A DNA stretch of 14,500 bases, from NCBI GenBank assembly GCA_947632625.1, contig CANRPZ010000023.1, positions 1 through 14,500 on the forward strand, given 5' to 3'. A model generated the notes under the pieces. That model searched no databases, had not been told where the DNA came from, and saw only the letters and a program-made list of their open reading frames with translations. Below are positions 1 to 7,210 of this stretch, in pieces (position 1 is the first letter of the stretch; each line of letters opens with the position of its first letter). The DNA comes from an uncultured Bacilli bacterium. GTDB lineage: Bacteria; Bacillota_I; Bacilli_A; RF39; UBA660. The position numbers and the translations under genes are program-made.

Positions 1-11
1 CCCCCCCGAAA

Positions 12-40
12 GAAAAGTCAATCGTTTTCCATTGCTTTTC
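12..40. repeat. Imperfect inverted repeat at the window edge
   Basis: The arms GAAAAG(T)CAAT (12-22) and ATTGCTTTTC (31-40) can pair over 10 bases with one bulged T, around an 8-base loop. Read on the minus strand it is followed only by TTTC and then a run of seven G, so it is a poor intrinsic terminator. It lies downstream of the clear ileS terminator and could be a backup or belong to something beyond the left edge. I see no gene in 1-56. Confidence 0.25.
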
Positions 41-56
41 AACCCCAAATAATTCC

Positions 57-85
57 AAAAAAAAAGAAAGCCTTTTTAAGCCTTC
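57..85 (-). terminator. Intrinsic terminator of ileS, overlapping the stop codon
   Basis: In the ileS direction the RNA reads GAAGGCUU (85-78), loop AAAA (77-74), AGGCUUUC (73-66), then nine U (65-57). The 8-base stem includes two G-U pairs. The ileS stop codon (78-76) lies at the base of the loop, so the last codons of the gene form the 5' arm. Confidence 0.75.
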
Positions 86-3000
86 TCTATCTCAATATAA
101 ACCTCGTGATTATTCAAATCAAACTTATTTGTTAAACCCTCTTTTTCTTCTATTTTTGTTGCAAGAGTTTCCTTTTTAATATACTCTTTAAATTTCTCTA
201 AAGATTTTTTAAATTCTTCATCGCCCTTAACATAAATCGAAATACGATCGACGATATTAAAGTCTTTTAATTTTCTTTCATTTTGAACTTTAGAAATAAA
301 TTCACGAGCAATACCTTCTAATAATAAATCTTCATTTAATGTTGTATCAATAATTACAAATTCATTGTTTTCCATACCGACATTAAATCCTTCTTTTGAA
401 GAAATACGAATATCAACCATTTCATGAGTAACCTCTAACTTTTCATTATCTATATCTAAAGTTATTGGTTGATTTTGATGAAGCAAAGTGATTTCTTCTT
501 CCGTTAAATTTGCTAACTTTTCTTGGAATTCTTTCATTTTAGAACCTAAAGTTTTTCCAACTACTTTAAAATTTGGTTTTACCGTGATGTTCATATAGGC
601 ATTTAAGTCATTTACAAAAACAATTTCTTTAATGTTTAATTCTTCTTCTATTAAAGGTACTAAATCCGCAATTAGTTTTTTATTTTTACCATCTAGTATC
701 GCTTTTGTAAGAGGTTGACGAACCTTTATTTTGGCTTCTTCTCTTATAAAACGTCCAATAGAAATTAAGTTTCTTACTAAATCCATTCTTGATTCTATAT
801 GCTCGTTTATTAATTCTTCTTTGCAAAGTGGATACTCTTCTAAATGAACGGATTCATTATTTGTTAAATTACGATACAATTCTTCAGAAATAAAAGGAGT
901 AATTGGAGCAATTAGTTTTGATAAACCAACTAAAACCTCATAGGTTGTAATATATACACTTTTCTTTGAGTCATTTAAAGTGCTTCCCCAGAAACGATTA
1001 CGATTTCGTCTGATATACCAGTTTGATAAATCTTCTGATACAAAATTGGCTAGATAATGGACAACTTTATTTAAATCATATTCATCAAAAGAAGAACGAA
1101 CATTTTTAATTAAACGATTGTATTTTGAAAGTAACCATTTATCGATTTCCTCACGTTTTTCATAAGGTACATTACAAAGTTCCGTATCAATTTCATCAAT
1201 ATTGGCATACATTTGGAAGAAACTATAGGTATTTTTTAATGGATTAAAGAATTTAGAATAAACCTCTTTTAAACCATTGATATCAAATCGAAGCGGTGTC
1301 CAAACAGGAGAAACATAAGGAAGATAAAATCTTATGGTATCTGCTCCATACTCTTTTATAGTTGTAAATGGTTCTACAATGTTGCCACGAGATTTACTCA
1401 TTTTCTTTCCTTCGGCATCGAGTAATAAATCATTTACCAAAACATTTTTAAATGGAGAACAGCCCTTTACGAAGGTTGAGATAACCAAAAGAGTATAGAA
1501 CCATCCTCTTGTTTGGTCAATTCCTTCACAGATAAAGTCAGCTGGGAATTGATTTTCAAATAACTCTTGATTTTCAAATGGATAGTGATACTCGGCGAAT
1601 GGCATTGCACCGGAATCAAACCAACAGTCCAAAACATCTAAAATACGAGTCATATCTTTACCGCATTTTGGACATTTTAAATGGATTTCATCAATATAAG
1701 GTTTATGTAAATCAAAATCATCTTTAATTTCCGTTGTTGCCATACTCTTTAATTCTTCGATCGAACCAACCATATGGTTATACCCACATGCACATTTAAA
1801 GTAAGGAATTGGACTACCCCAATAACGGCTTCTGGAAACATTCCAGTCTCTCGCATTACGAATCCAGTTAGCAAAACGTTTTTCTCCTACATAAGCCGGA
1901 TACCAATTCACACTTTCGTTAGCTTTGACTAAAGCATCGGTCATTTTACTAACGCGAATATAGTAACTTGGCATAGAATAGTAAATTAAAGGTGTATCGC
2001 ATCTCCAGCAATGAGGGTATTCATGGTCTATTTTTTGACGTTTGAATAATTTCCCTTCGCCTTTTAAGTACTCGACAACCTCTTCGTTTACATCATGAAC
2101 AAATTTTTTATCCCATAAGCCCCCAACATAGCAGCCATCTTTTCCCACTGGATTTAGGTAAGGCAAATCGTATTTTTTTCCAACGTTTGCATCGTCCTCG
2201 CCAAAAGCAGGAGCGATATGAACAATGCCTGTTCCATCTTCCATCGTAACATATTCATCACAAGTTACGTAAAAAGCTTTTTTATCGACTGAAAAAGAAG
2301 GAATTAATTGTTCATATTCTTGATATTCTAAATCACGACCTTTAAATGTTTCTAAAACGGTTGCTTCTTCTCCTAAAACTTTTTCAACTAGCGCACTTGC
2401 TAGAATAAACTTTGTTCCTTTTGATTCAACCAGGCTATAGTTTTCATTAGGATTTACACATAAAGCAACATTGGCAATTAAAGTCCAAGGGGTTGTTGTC
2501 CAAACTAAAAAATAAACATCCTCATCTTTCTTTTTAAAAGGGACATAAACCGTTATAGCATGATCGGTTTGATAATTTTGGGCAACCTCATGGGTAGCAA
2601 GACCCGTTCCACAATGAGGACAGTAAGGAACAACTCGCGTTCCTTCATAGAACATATCCTTCTCCCACATTTGTTTTAAAATCCACCATTCGGTTTCAAT
2701 ATACTCATTTTTATACGTTAAATAAGGATGTTCAACATCAAAGAATTGGCCCATCTTACTTGTTAAATTGGTAAATGCATTTTCATTTTCTCTAACACTC
2801 TTGCGGCATTCTTCATTAAATTTAGCAATTCCTAGTTTTTCTATTTCTTTTTTAGAAGAAATACCCAACTTTTTTTCAACATGATTTTCTACTGGTAGGC
2901 CATGTGTATCCCAACCTATTTTGCGAATTACTTTTTTACCATTCATAACATAATATTTAGTAATTGTATCTTTTAAATTTTTTGCTACCATATGATGAAG

Positions 3001-3171
3001 ACCTGGAAATCCATTGGCAAAAGCGGGTCCGTCATAAAAGACAAATGTCTCATTCTCTTTATTTTTTTCTACTTGACGATCATGCATAGCATTTACACTA
3101 CCCCAAGACTCTAAAATAGAGGTTTCAACCTCACTAACTGGTCTTTTATCTAATTCTTTAAAATTTTTCAT
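76..3171 (-). CDS. ileS: Isoleucyl-tRNA synthetase, type 2, with GXHH signature
   Basis: Charges tRNA-Ile with isoleucine in the cytoplasm, a class I synthetase of 1031 residues. The HIGH signature is present as GLHH at residues 57-60, after the AFANGFP stretch. The CP1 editing domain follows, with WTTTPWT at 224-230 and a CPHC zinc-type pair at 184-187. KMSKS is at 590-594, then the anticodon-binding and C-terminal domains. The GXHH form is typical of some type 2 bacterial IleRS enzymes, which are known for mupirocin resistance. The start is set at 3171 because AAGGA (3177-3181) lies 5 bases upstream. The frame stays open 21 codons further, to 3234, but that extension runs through the T-box terminator hairpin and cannot be translated from a stand-alone message. 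Expression is controlled by the T-box leader upstream. Identity is certain; the resistance phenotype is inferred. Confidence 0.98.
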   Translation of the reverse strand: MKNFKELDKRPVSEVETSILESWGSVNAMHDRQVEKNKENETFVFYDGPAFANGFPGLHHMVAKNLKDTITKYYVMNGKKVIRKIGWDTHGLPVENHVEKKLGISSKKEIEKLGIAKFNEECRKSVRENENAFTNLTSKMGQFFDVEHPYLTYKNEYIETEWWILKQMWEKDMFYEGTRVVPYCPHCGTGLATHEVAQNYQTDHAITVYVPFKKKDEDVYFLVWTTTPWTLIANVALCVNPNENYSLVESKGTKFILASALVEKVLGEEATVLETFKGRDLEYQEYEQLIPSFSVDKKAFYVTCDEYVTMEDGTGIVHIAPAFGEDDANVGKKYDLPYLNPVGKDGCYVGGLWDKKFVHDVNEEVVEYLKGEGKLFKRQKIDHEYPHCWRCDTPLIYYSMPSYYIRVSKMTDALVKANESVNWYPAYVGEKRFANWIRNARDWNVSRSRYWGSPIPYFKCACGYNHMVGSIEELKSMATTEIKDDFDLHKPYIDEIHLKCPKCGKDMTRILDVLDCWFDSGAMPFAEYHYPFENQELFENQFPADFICEGIDQTRGWFYTLLVISTFVKGCSPFKNVLVNDLLLDAEGKKMSKSRGNIVEPFTTIKEYGADTIRFYLPYVSPVWTPLRFDINGLKEVYSKFFNPLKNTYSFFQMYANIDEIDTELCNVPYEKREEIDKWLLSKYNRLIKNVRSSFDEYDLNKVVHYLANFVSEDLSNWYIRRNRNRFWGSTLNDSKKSVYITTYEVLVGLSKLIAPITPFISEELYRNLTNNESVHLEEYPLCKEELINEHIESRMDLVRNLISIGRFIREEAKIKVRQPLTKAILDGKNKKLIADLVPLIEEELNIKEIVFVNDLNAYMNITVKPNFKVVGKTLGSKMKEFQEKLANLTEEEITLLHQNQPITLDIDNEKLEVTHEMVDIRISSKEGFNVGMENNEFVIIDTTLNEDLLLEGIAREFISKVQNERKLKDFNIVDRISIYVKGDEEFKKSLEKFKEYIKKETLATKIEEKEGLTNKFDLNNHEVYIEIEKA

Positions 3172-3190
3172 ATAAATCCTTCTTTCTAAT

Positions 3191-3226
3191 AAAAAAGCAA
3201 CCATTTGCCAAGGAGCAAATGATTGC
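3191..3226 (-). terminator. T-box regulated terminator
   Basis: GCAAUCAUUUGC (3226-3215), loop UCCUUG, then GCAAAUGGUUGC (3208-3197) forms a 12-base stem with one G-U pair, followed by six U (3196-3191). It overlaps the 3' end of the T-box motif, as needed for mutually exclusive terminator and antiterminator folds. It lies 19 bases before the ileS start codon. Confidence 0.92.
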
Positions 3227-3409
3227 GGTACCATCCTTTATTTTACTTAATTTGCTTGTAACGTAAGTGCCCGTTATTTCTTACTTTATTCATTTCAGAA
3301 ATAAAACTCCCAAGTGATTTTTCGAAAAAGAACTTTATTCATTTCCACCAACCATGAACTCTCTAGCAAAGTTTCTTTTTTTACTTTTCTTGTTCCTCGT
3401 TTTTAAAAC
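3191..3409 (-). promoter_or_regulatory. T-box riboswitch leader of ileS, specifier AUC
   Basis: This leader senses uncharged tRNA-Ile and lets transcription pass into ileS when charging is low. Seen on the minus strand: an AGAGAG bulge and a GGUUGGUGGAA apical loop closed by UUCAU/AUGAA, both stem I landmarks (about 3332-3367). Then comes the candidate specifier AUC (3318-3316) in the context GAAAAAUCACUUG, and the T-box motif AAAGGAUGGUACCGC (3239-3225), whose UGGU can pair with the ACCA end of tRNA-Ile. The last element is a terminator hairpin. The right limit is the start expected from the promoter at 3416-3444. AUC matches the gene it controls. The exact stem boundaries were judged by eye. 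Confidence 0.93.
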
Positions 3410-3415
3410 AACTTT

Positions 3416-3444
3416 ATTATATTTATTTTTTTAATCGCTGTCAA
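3416..3444 (-). promoter_or_regulatory. Sigma-A promoter of ileS
   Basis: A perfect consensus: TTGACA (3444-3439), 17-base spacer, TATAAT (3421-3416). The -35 box lies inside the last codons of the upstream 84-residue gene, and that gene's stop codon (3433-3431) lies in the spacer. The transcript should start near 3409, giving a leader of about 240 bases. Confidence 0.9.
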
Positions 3445-3685
3445 TATTTTCATGATTTTTACTTACATAACTTTCTAAAGCTTTTAAGTATTCTTCTTCA
3501 CTATCTAACCCTAAAATCATTTCTTCGGTGGCATCTAGTTTACGAATAACAATTTCCGGCTTATCCTTTTCTTCTTGTAAGTATTTTACATTTTCTAAAT
3601 ATAAATATTTTATGCCATTTATTTCTAAAGTATCCATAATAACGTATTCTAAATTATCTTCCAATGTTACGGTTTCCAAGTTCAT
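3431..3685 (-). CDS. Hypothetical 84-residue acidic protein, DUF1292-like build
   Basis: Not firmly recognised. It is a small, acidic, soluble protein without signal peptide, membrane segment or cysteine. The N-terminal half alternates short strands (LEYVIMDTLEINGIKYLYLEN, residues 12-32, in two strand-like pieces). The C-terminal half ends in an acidic helix (about 61-75, DSEEEYLKALESY). This strand-strand-acidic-helix pattern resembles the YrzB/DUF1292 family, a member of which lies at 11320-11595, but I see no decisive signature. Its start lies 32 bases inside the end of the upstream membrane protein gene, with AGAGG just before the ATG, so the two are likely translated from one message. 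Its 3' end carries the -35 box of ileS, and no terminator separates it from the ileS leader. Confidence 0.72.
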   Translation of the reverse strand: MNLETVTLEDNLEYVIMDTLEINGIKYLYLENVKYLQEEKDKPEIVIRKLDATEEMILGLDSEEEYLKALESYVSKNHENIDSD

Positions 3686-4367
3686 CTATCCTCTTTCCTT
3701 CCAAATCATTTTTAACATAAGTGGTTAAATCGGAGATTTGTTTTACTCCCGCTTGGGCAAGAACATCTTCTATTTGTTTAAAATTTGTACCATAATAAAG
3801 ATTAATTTCATTTAAAACAAGTGGCAAGTAATTATTTTTACAATATTCATCTAATGTAAAGTAATAGAAATAAAAGGCTGTAATAGGATTTTCATATTTA
3901 CTATGAATTTGTTCGATCATACTTTCCCAATTATGGTCATGAACCGGAATATTAGTAGCTAAAGATTCGTTATACATAACCCCCTGATAAATCATATTTG
4001 GATTATAAATTTGTTCTTTGTACTCTCTTAATTGATTTTTTAATTGTTCATTATCTTTATGATGCCAAAGTCCATATCCTCCAATTGATACGGCAAGAAC
4101 AGCACTTGCGGTTAGTATATAGGTATATTTTTTTATCTCTTGTTTGATTTTTTTTCTTTTATTGGGAACTTTTACATTTGGTTTAACACTTTGTTTGACA
4201 CTTTCCATAACCTTCTTGTCTTTTATTTCTTGATAAAAGGCTTTTGAATCAAAAGATTGCATGGACGCCGTTTGTCTTGCATATTTTTCACGAATTTCCT
4301 TAATATGTTGATCTAATTGTTCATTTAATTTTTTTATGTTTTCAAAATTGGTATTTAAATCTTCCAT
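3654..4367 (-). CDS. Hypothetical single-pass membrane protein
   Basis: Not recognised. The 237 residues fall into four parts. The first is an N-terminal cytoplasmic part with heptad-like spacing that may form a coiled coil (about 5-32). Next is a strongly basic stretch (64-80, rich in Lys and Arg), then one hydrophobic segment (81-101), then an outside domain of about 135 residues rich in aromatic residues (for example the FYFYYFTLDEY stretch). The basic run before the membrane segment predicts N-in, C-out. The C-terminal part (about 190-225) looks helical. The start has a strong GGAGGA site and a promoter upstream (4393-4422). It overlaps the start of the 84-residue gene and is divergent from the phosphomannomutase gene. 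The arrangement suggests a two-gene unit with an envelope-linked role, which is inference only. Confidence 0.85.
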   Translation of the reverse strand: MEDLNTNFENIKKLNEQLDQHIKEIREKYARQTASMQSFDSKAFYQEIKDKKVMESVKQSVKPNVKVPNKRKKIKQEIKKYTYILTASAVLAVSIGGYGLWHHKDNEQLKNQLREYKEQIYNPNMIYQGVMYNESLATNIPVHDHNWESMIEQIHSKYENPITAFYFYYFTLDEYCKNNYLPLVLNEINLYYGTNFKQIEDVLAQAGVKQISDLTTYVKNDLEGKRIDELGNRNIGR

Positions 4368-4392
4368 GAAGATTCCTCCAGTCTCTAAAACA

Positions 4393-4422
4393 ACTATACC
4401 CCTTTTATCTAGTATTTGTCAA
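4393..4422 (-). promoter_or_regulatory. Promoter of the membrane protein gene pair
   Basis: TTGACA (4422-4417), 18-base spacer, TATAGT (4398-4393) on the minus strand, 25 bases before the ATG at 4367. This leaves a very short untranslated leader holding the GGAGGA ribosome binding site. Confidence 0.75.
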
Positions 4423-4469
4423 CGAAAAGTAAATTACTTTACAAAGTATAATTTTTTTTATTTCTAATA

Positions 4470-4478
4470 TGTTATTAT
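4470..4478 (+). promoter_or_regulatory. Probable extended -10 promoter of the phosphomannomutase gene
   Basis: TGTTATTAT fits an extended -10 element (TGn followed by TATTAT). No convincing -35 box is seen 15-18 bases upstream, where the sequence is mostly T. A start near 4485 would leave a leader of about 19 bases carrying GAGG (4491-4494). A TATAAT at 4447-4452 is an alternative but lacks a -35 partner. Confidence 0.4.
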
Positions 4479-4503
4479 TAGTATAGAAAAGAGGTTTTCT
4501 AGT

Positions 4504-5865
4504 ATGCATATCGACAAAACAATTTTTAAAGAATACGATATACGTGGTACTTATCCTGTAGAGTTAAATGAAGAAATTGCTTACCAAATTGGAAGAGGTT
4601 ATGGTAGTTTTTTAAGAGAAAAATTAAACGAAAAAGCTTGTGTTGTTGGAAGAGACAATCGTCTTTCTAGTTTATCACTTTCTAACGCTTTAATGGAAGG
4701 GATTATGGATAGCGGCTGCGATGTTTACAATTATGGACTTATTACAACTCCGATGCATTATTTAACAAGACATTTAAATCATTTATACGGAATTATGGTT
4801 ACGGCTAGTCATAATCCAAAAGAAGATAATGGTTTTAAGTTTTCTTTTGATTCTTTAGCAAATGCACGTGGAGAGATGATTTATGAATTTCGCGATTATG
4901 TTTTTAAAAATCAGTTTTTAAAGGGTCGCGGTAAAGTAATCGTTAAAGATATTAAAAAAGAATATTTAGATTACATGCAAAACAATATTCATATGGGAGA
5001 TAAAAAAGTAAAAGCAGTGATTGATTTAGGAAATGGAGCGACTACTTGTATTGCTAAAGAGGTGCATAATTTATTTCCTAATTTAGATATTACCTATATT
5101 TGTGATGAAAATGATGGTACATTTCCAAATCACCACCCCGATCCCGCTGTGGAAGAAAATATGGAAATGTTAAAGCAAAAAGTAATCGAGGAAAACGCCG
5201 ATATTGGAATTGCTTATGATGGAGATGGCGATCGAATTGGTATTGTATTAGAAAATGGAACTTATATTTCCGCTGACCTTCTAATGCTTTTAATCGTTAA
5301 AGATTTACTCCCTACTTTAGAAAACAAGACTATTTTGTATGATGTTAAATGTTCTAAATCGTTAGAAGATGAAATCATTCGTCTTGGTGGCACTCCTTTT
5401 TGTTATCGAACTGGTACAAGTTATACGGAAGCGAAAACAAAAGAATTAAATTTAGGTTTTGGAGGAGAATTTTCAGGACATATTTTCTTTAATGATCGGA
5501 GCTATGCTTTAGGTAGTGGTATTTACGCTGGTTTACGAATTATGGAAATCTTATCGAAATCTGATAATTCTTTAAGTGAGATGTTAAAAGATCGAACTTA
5601 TTATATAGCAACACCGGAAATTAAAATTCCAACCACAAATGAAAAAAAATTTACTATTGTTTCTCAAGTATTAGAATATGTTAAAACAAAAGGCTATACG
5701 TATAATGATATCGATGGGGTACGAATTACATTTGATAATGGATGGGCACTTATTCGTGCAAGTAATACAGGACCAAATTTAACCGTTCGTTTTGAGGCTA
5801 AAACCGAAGAATTATTAGAAAACATAAAAAAAGAATTTATGGATGTTCTAAATGAATTTCTATAA
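4504..5865 (+). CDS. manB: Phosphomannomutase/phosphoglucomutase family enzyme
   Basis: Alpha-D-phosphohexomutase that moves phosphate between C6 and C1 of mannose or glucose phosphate, supplying precursors for nucleotide sugars used in surface glycans. The 453 residues are normal for the family and all four signature loops are intact. The catalytic serine loop is TASHNP at 100-105, with Ser102 carrying the phosphate. The magnesium loop is DGDGDR at 239-244, and the sugar-binding loop is GGEFSGH at 320-326. The C-terminal phosphate-binding loop is RASNTGPNLTVR at 418-429. The N-terminal KEYDIRG is also typical. The ATG at 4504 has GAGG 9 bases upstream. It is the only plus-strand gene in the window, divergent from a membrane protein gene and convergent with tig. 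Whether mannose or glucose is preferred cannot be read from the motifs, so manB is a family-level symbol. Confidence 0.93.
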   Translation: MHIDKTIFKEYDIRGTYPVELNEEIAYQIGRGYGSFLREKLNEKACVVGRDNRLSSLSLSNALMEGIMDSGCDVYNYGLITTPMHYLTRHLNHLYGIMVTASHNPKEDNGFKFSFDSLANARGEMIYEFRDYVFKNQFLKGRGKVIVKDIKKEYLDYMQNNIHMGDKKVKAVIDLGNGATTCIAKEVHNLFPNLDITYICDENDGTFPNHHPDPAVEENMEMLKQKVIEENADIGIAYDGDGDRIGIVLENGTYISADLLMLLIVKDLLPTLENKTILYDVKCSKSLEDEIIRLGGTPFCYRTGTSYTEAKTKELNLGFGGEFSGHIFFNDRSYALGSGIYAGLRIMEILSKSDNSLSEMLKDRTYYIATPEIKIPTTNEKKFTIVSQVLEYVKTKGYTYNDIDGVRITFDNGWALIRASNTGPNLTVRFEAKTEELLENIKKEFMDVLNEFL

Positions 5866-5877
5866 ATTCTTTTTTTT
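5826..5877. terminator. AT-rich bidirectional terminator between convergent genes
   Basis: The arms 5826-5840 and 5862-5876 are a perfect 15-base inverted repeat (seven A, then GAATTTAT, and its complement) with a 21-base loop, giving an A-tract and a T-tract on both strands. A more compact fold is nested on the plus strand: GAATTT (5854-5859), loop CTAT, AAATTC (5864-5869), then eight T. The structure starts inside the phosphomannomutase gene, includes its stop codon, and ends three bases before the tig stop. The stem is nearly all A-T, so its efficiency is uncertain. Confidence 0.6.
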
Positions 5878-5879
5878 AA

Positions 5880-7130
5880 TTAGTTTCCTTTTACAATTTC
5901 TATCGCTTTATGCATTTTCATATCGTATTTTACAACATCTAAACTGCCATAAGCTTTTAATAACTCTTCTTTACTAATACCATAGTTATTAGCCATTTCA
6001 GTAGCTTGTTTATCAGCTTCTGCATCACTAATTTCAATTTTTTCAACATCAGCCACTTTTTCAAGTAAATAACGATATTTTACTCTTTTGGTAGCTTCTG
6101 GTTCCATTTGCTCATGTAATTTTTCATGCGTCATACCACTAAATTCATAATATTGCTCTAATTTTAATCCTTGCATAGATAGTTGTTGTTCAAATTGATG
6201 AATCATACGATGAACCTCATCATCAATAATTTCTTCATTAATATCAATTTTCATATTTTCACTTGCTTTAGCAAGGCAATTTTCAATATATTCATCCTCA
6301 ATAGAAGCTTCTTTACGAGCTTTAATACTTTCTTCTACCTTTTTTTCAAATTCTTCTTTTGTTTTTACATCTGTATAGCCTAAATCCAAATAGAATTCTT
6401 CATTTAACTCTGGTAAAATTCGCGTTTTAATTTCATTTACTTTTACATTAAATTTAACTTTTTTATTTTTTAAATCTTCGGTATAATTTTCAGGAAATTT
6501 TAAATTAAGTTCTTTAGTCTCTCCAACTTTTAAACCAATAAGGCCATCTTCAAAACCTGGAATAAAGGTATTAGAACCAATCTCTAATGGATAGTTTTCT
6601 CCTGTTCCACCTTCTAATTCTACATTATCGACATATCCTTTAAAATCAATAATGGCTGTGTCGCCCTTTTCTACTTTACTGTTTTCTTCTTTTACTTTGA
6701 TTTCAGCGTATTTATTTCTTAAAGATGCAATTTCACTTTCTAACTCTTCTTTACTTACCTTGGCTTCTGGTTTTTTAATTTTTAAGTTTTTATATTCTCC
6801 TAAAGTAACCTCTGGAGCCGTAATGAAAGTAAATTCTAAAACACATTCTTTTTCATTAATTGTTTTTACATTTAATTTTGGTTCACATACAGGTACTATT
6901 TTATTTTCTTCTAGTACTTTTTTATAACAAGAATCTACCGCACTATCTAAAGCGTCCATATAAAGAGATTCAATGCCAAATTTTTTAATATAAATTTCTT
7001 TTGGAGCAGCACCTTTACGAAAGCCATCGATTTTTACATCTTTATTTTTTTTCTTAAAAGCTGTATCTAAACATTTTTCCCATTCTTGTTTTTCGATTTT
7101 AATTTCTTTTACAATTTCATTTTTTTTCAT
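5880..7130 (-). CDS. tig: Trigger factor, ribosome-bound chaperone
   Basis: Binds the ribosome near the exit tunnel and shields nascent chains, and has proline isomerase activity. The 416 residues cover the usual three domains. The N-terminal ribosome-binding domain carries the signature as GFRKGAAP at 36-43; the usual lysine after the second glycine is Ala here. The FKBP-type isomerase domain is at about 152-236, with VEKGDTAIIDFKG at its start and IPGFEDGLIG in the middle. The helical chaperone domain runs from about 240 to the end. The start is placed at the ATG at 7130, with AGAGGA 6 bases upstream (7137-7142); an in-frame start at 7151 would put translation through that site and is less likely. 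The gene has its own promoter (7157-7185) and ends at a terminator shared with the convergent gene. Confidence 0.97.
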   Translation of the reverse strand: MKKNEIVKEIKIEKQEWEKCLDTAFKKKNKDVKIDGFRKGAAPKEIYIKKFGIESLYMDALDSAVDSCYKKVLEENKIVPVCEPKLNVKTINEKECVLEFTFITAPEVTLGEYKNLKIKKPEAKVSKEELESEIASLRNKYAEIKVKEENSKVEKGDTAIIDFKGYVDNVELEGGTGENYPLEIGSNTFIPGFEDGLIGLKVGETKELNLKFPENYTEDLKNKKVKFNVKVNEIKTRILPELNEEFYLDLGYTDVKTKEEFEKKVEESIKARKEASIEDEYIENCLAKASENMKIDINEEIIDDEVHRMIHQFEQQLSMQGLKLEQYYEFSGMTHEKLHEQMEPEATKRVKYRYLLEKVADVEKIEISDAEADKQATEMANNYGISKEELLKAYGSLDVVKYDMKMHKAIEIVKGN

Positions 7131-7156
7131 TATACGTCCTCTTTCTAACAAGTTCT

Positions 7157-7185
7157 ATTATACATAAGGCACATAGAAAATGCAA
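7157..7185 (-). promoter_or_regulatory. Sigma-A promoter of tig
   Basis: TTGCAT (7185-7180), 17-base spacer, TATAAT (7162-7157) on the minus strand, between the greA terminator and the tig ribosome binding site. It makes tig a separate transcription unit. Confidence 0.85.
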
Positions 7186-7187
7186 AT

Positions 7188-7210
7188 AAAAAAATTGTAC
7201 AATCGTACAA
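7188..7210 (-). terminator. Intrinsic terminator of greA
   Basis: TTGTAC (7210-7205), loop GATT, GTACAA (7200-7195), then seven T (7194-7188) on the minus strand. The stem can grow by two pairs into the greA stop region and the T-tract. It begins directly after the greA stop codon (7213-7211). Confidence 0.8.

Noticed and set aside
1..7. Run of seven C at the left edge as a phase-variable tract
   Set aside because: At the window edge with no gene context visible; it may be a contig or assembly edge.
3172..3234. In-frame 21-codon N-terminal extension of ileS
   Set aside because: It runs through the T-box motif and terminator hairpin, lacks a binding site, and the start at 3171 has a well-placed AAGGA.
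3528..3728. Plus-strand open frame of 66 codons
   Set aside because: Lies opposite two real genes; low-complexity composition and no binding site.
6183..6383. Plus-strand open frame rich in Phe and Ile
   Set aside because: Mirror of Lys- and Glu-rich trigger factor codons on the other strand.
6652..6927. Plus-strand open frame of 91 codons
   Set aside because: Lies wholly opposite tig, with a composition set by the reverse of its codons.
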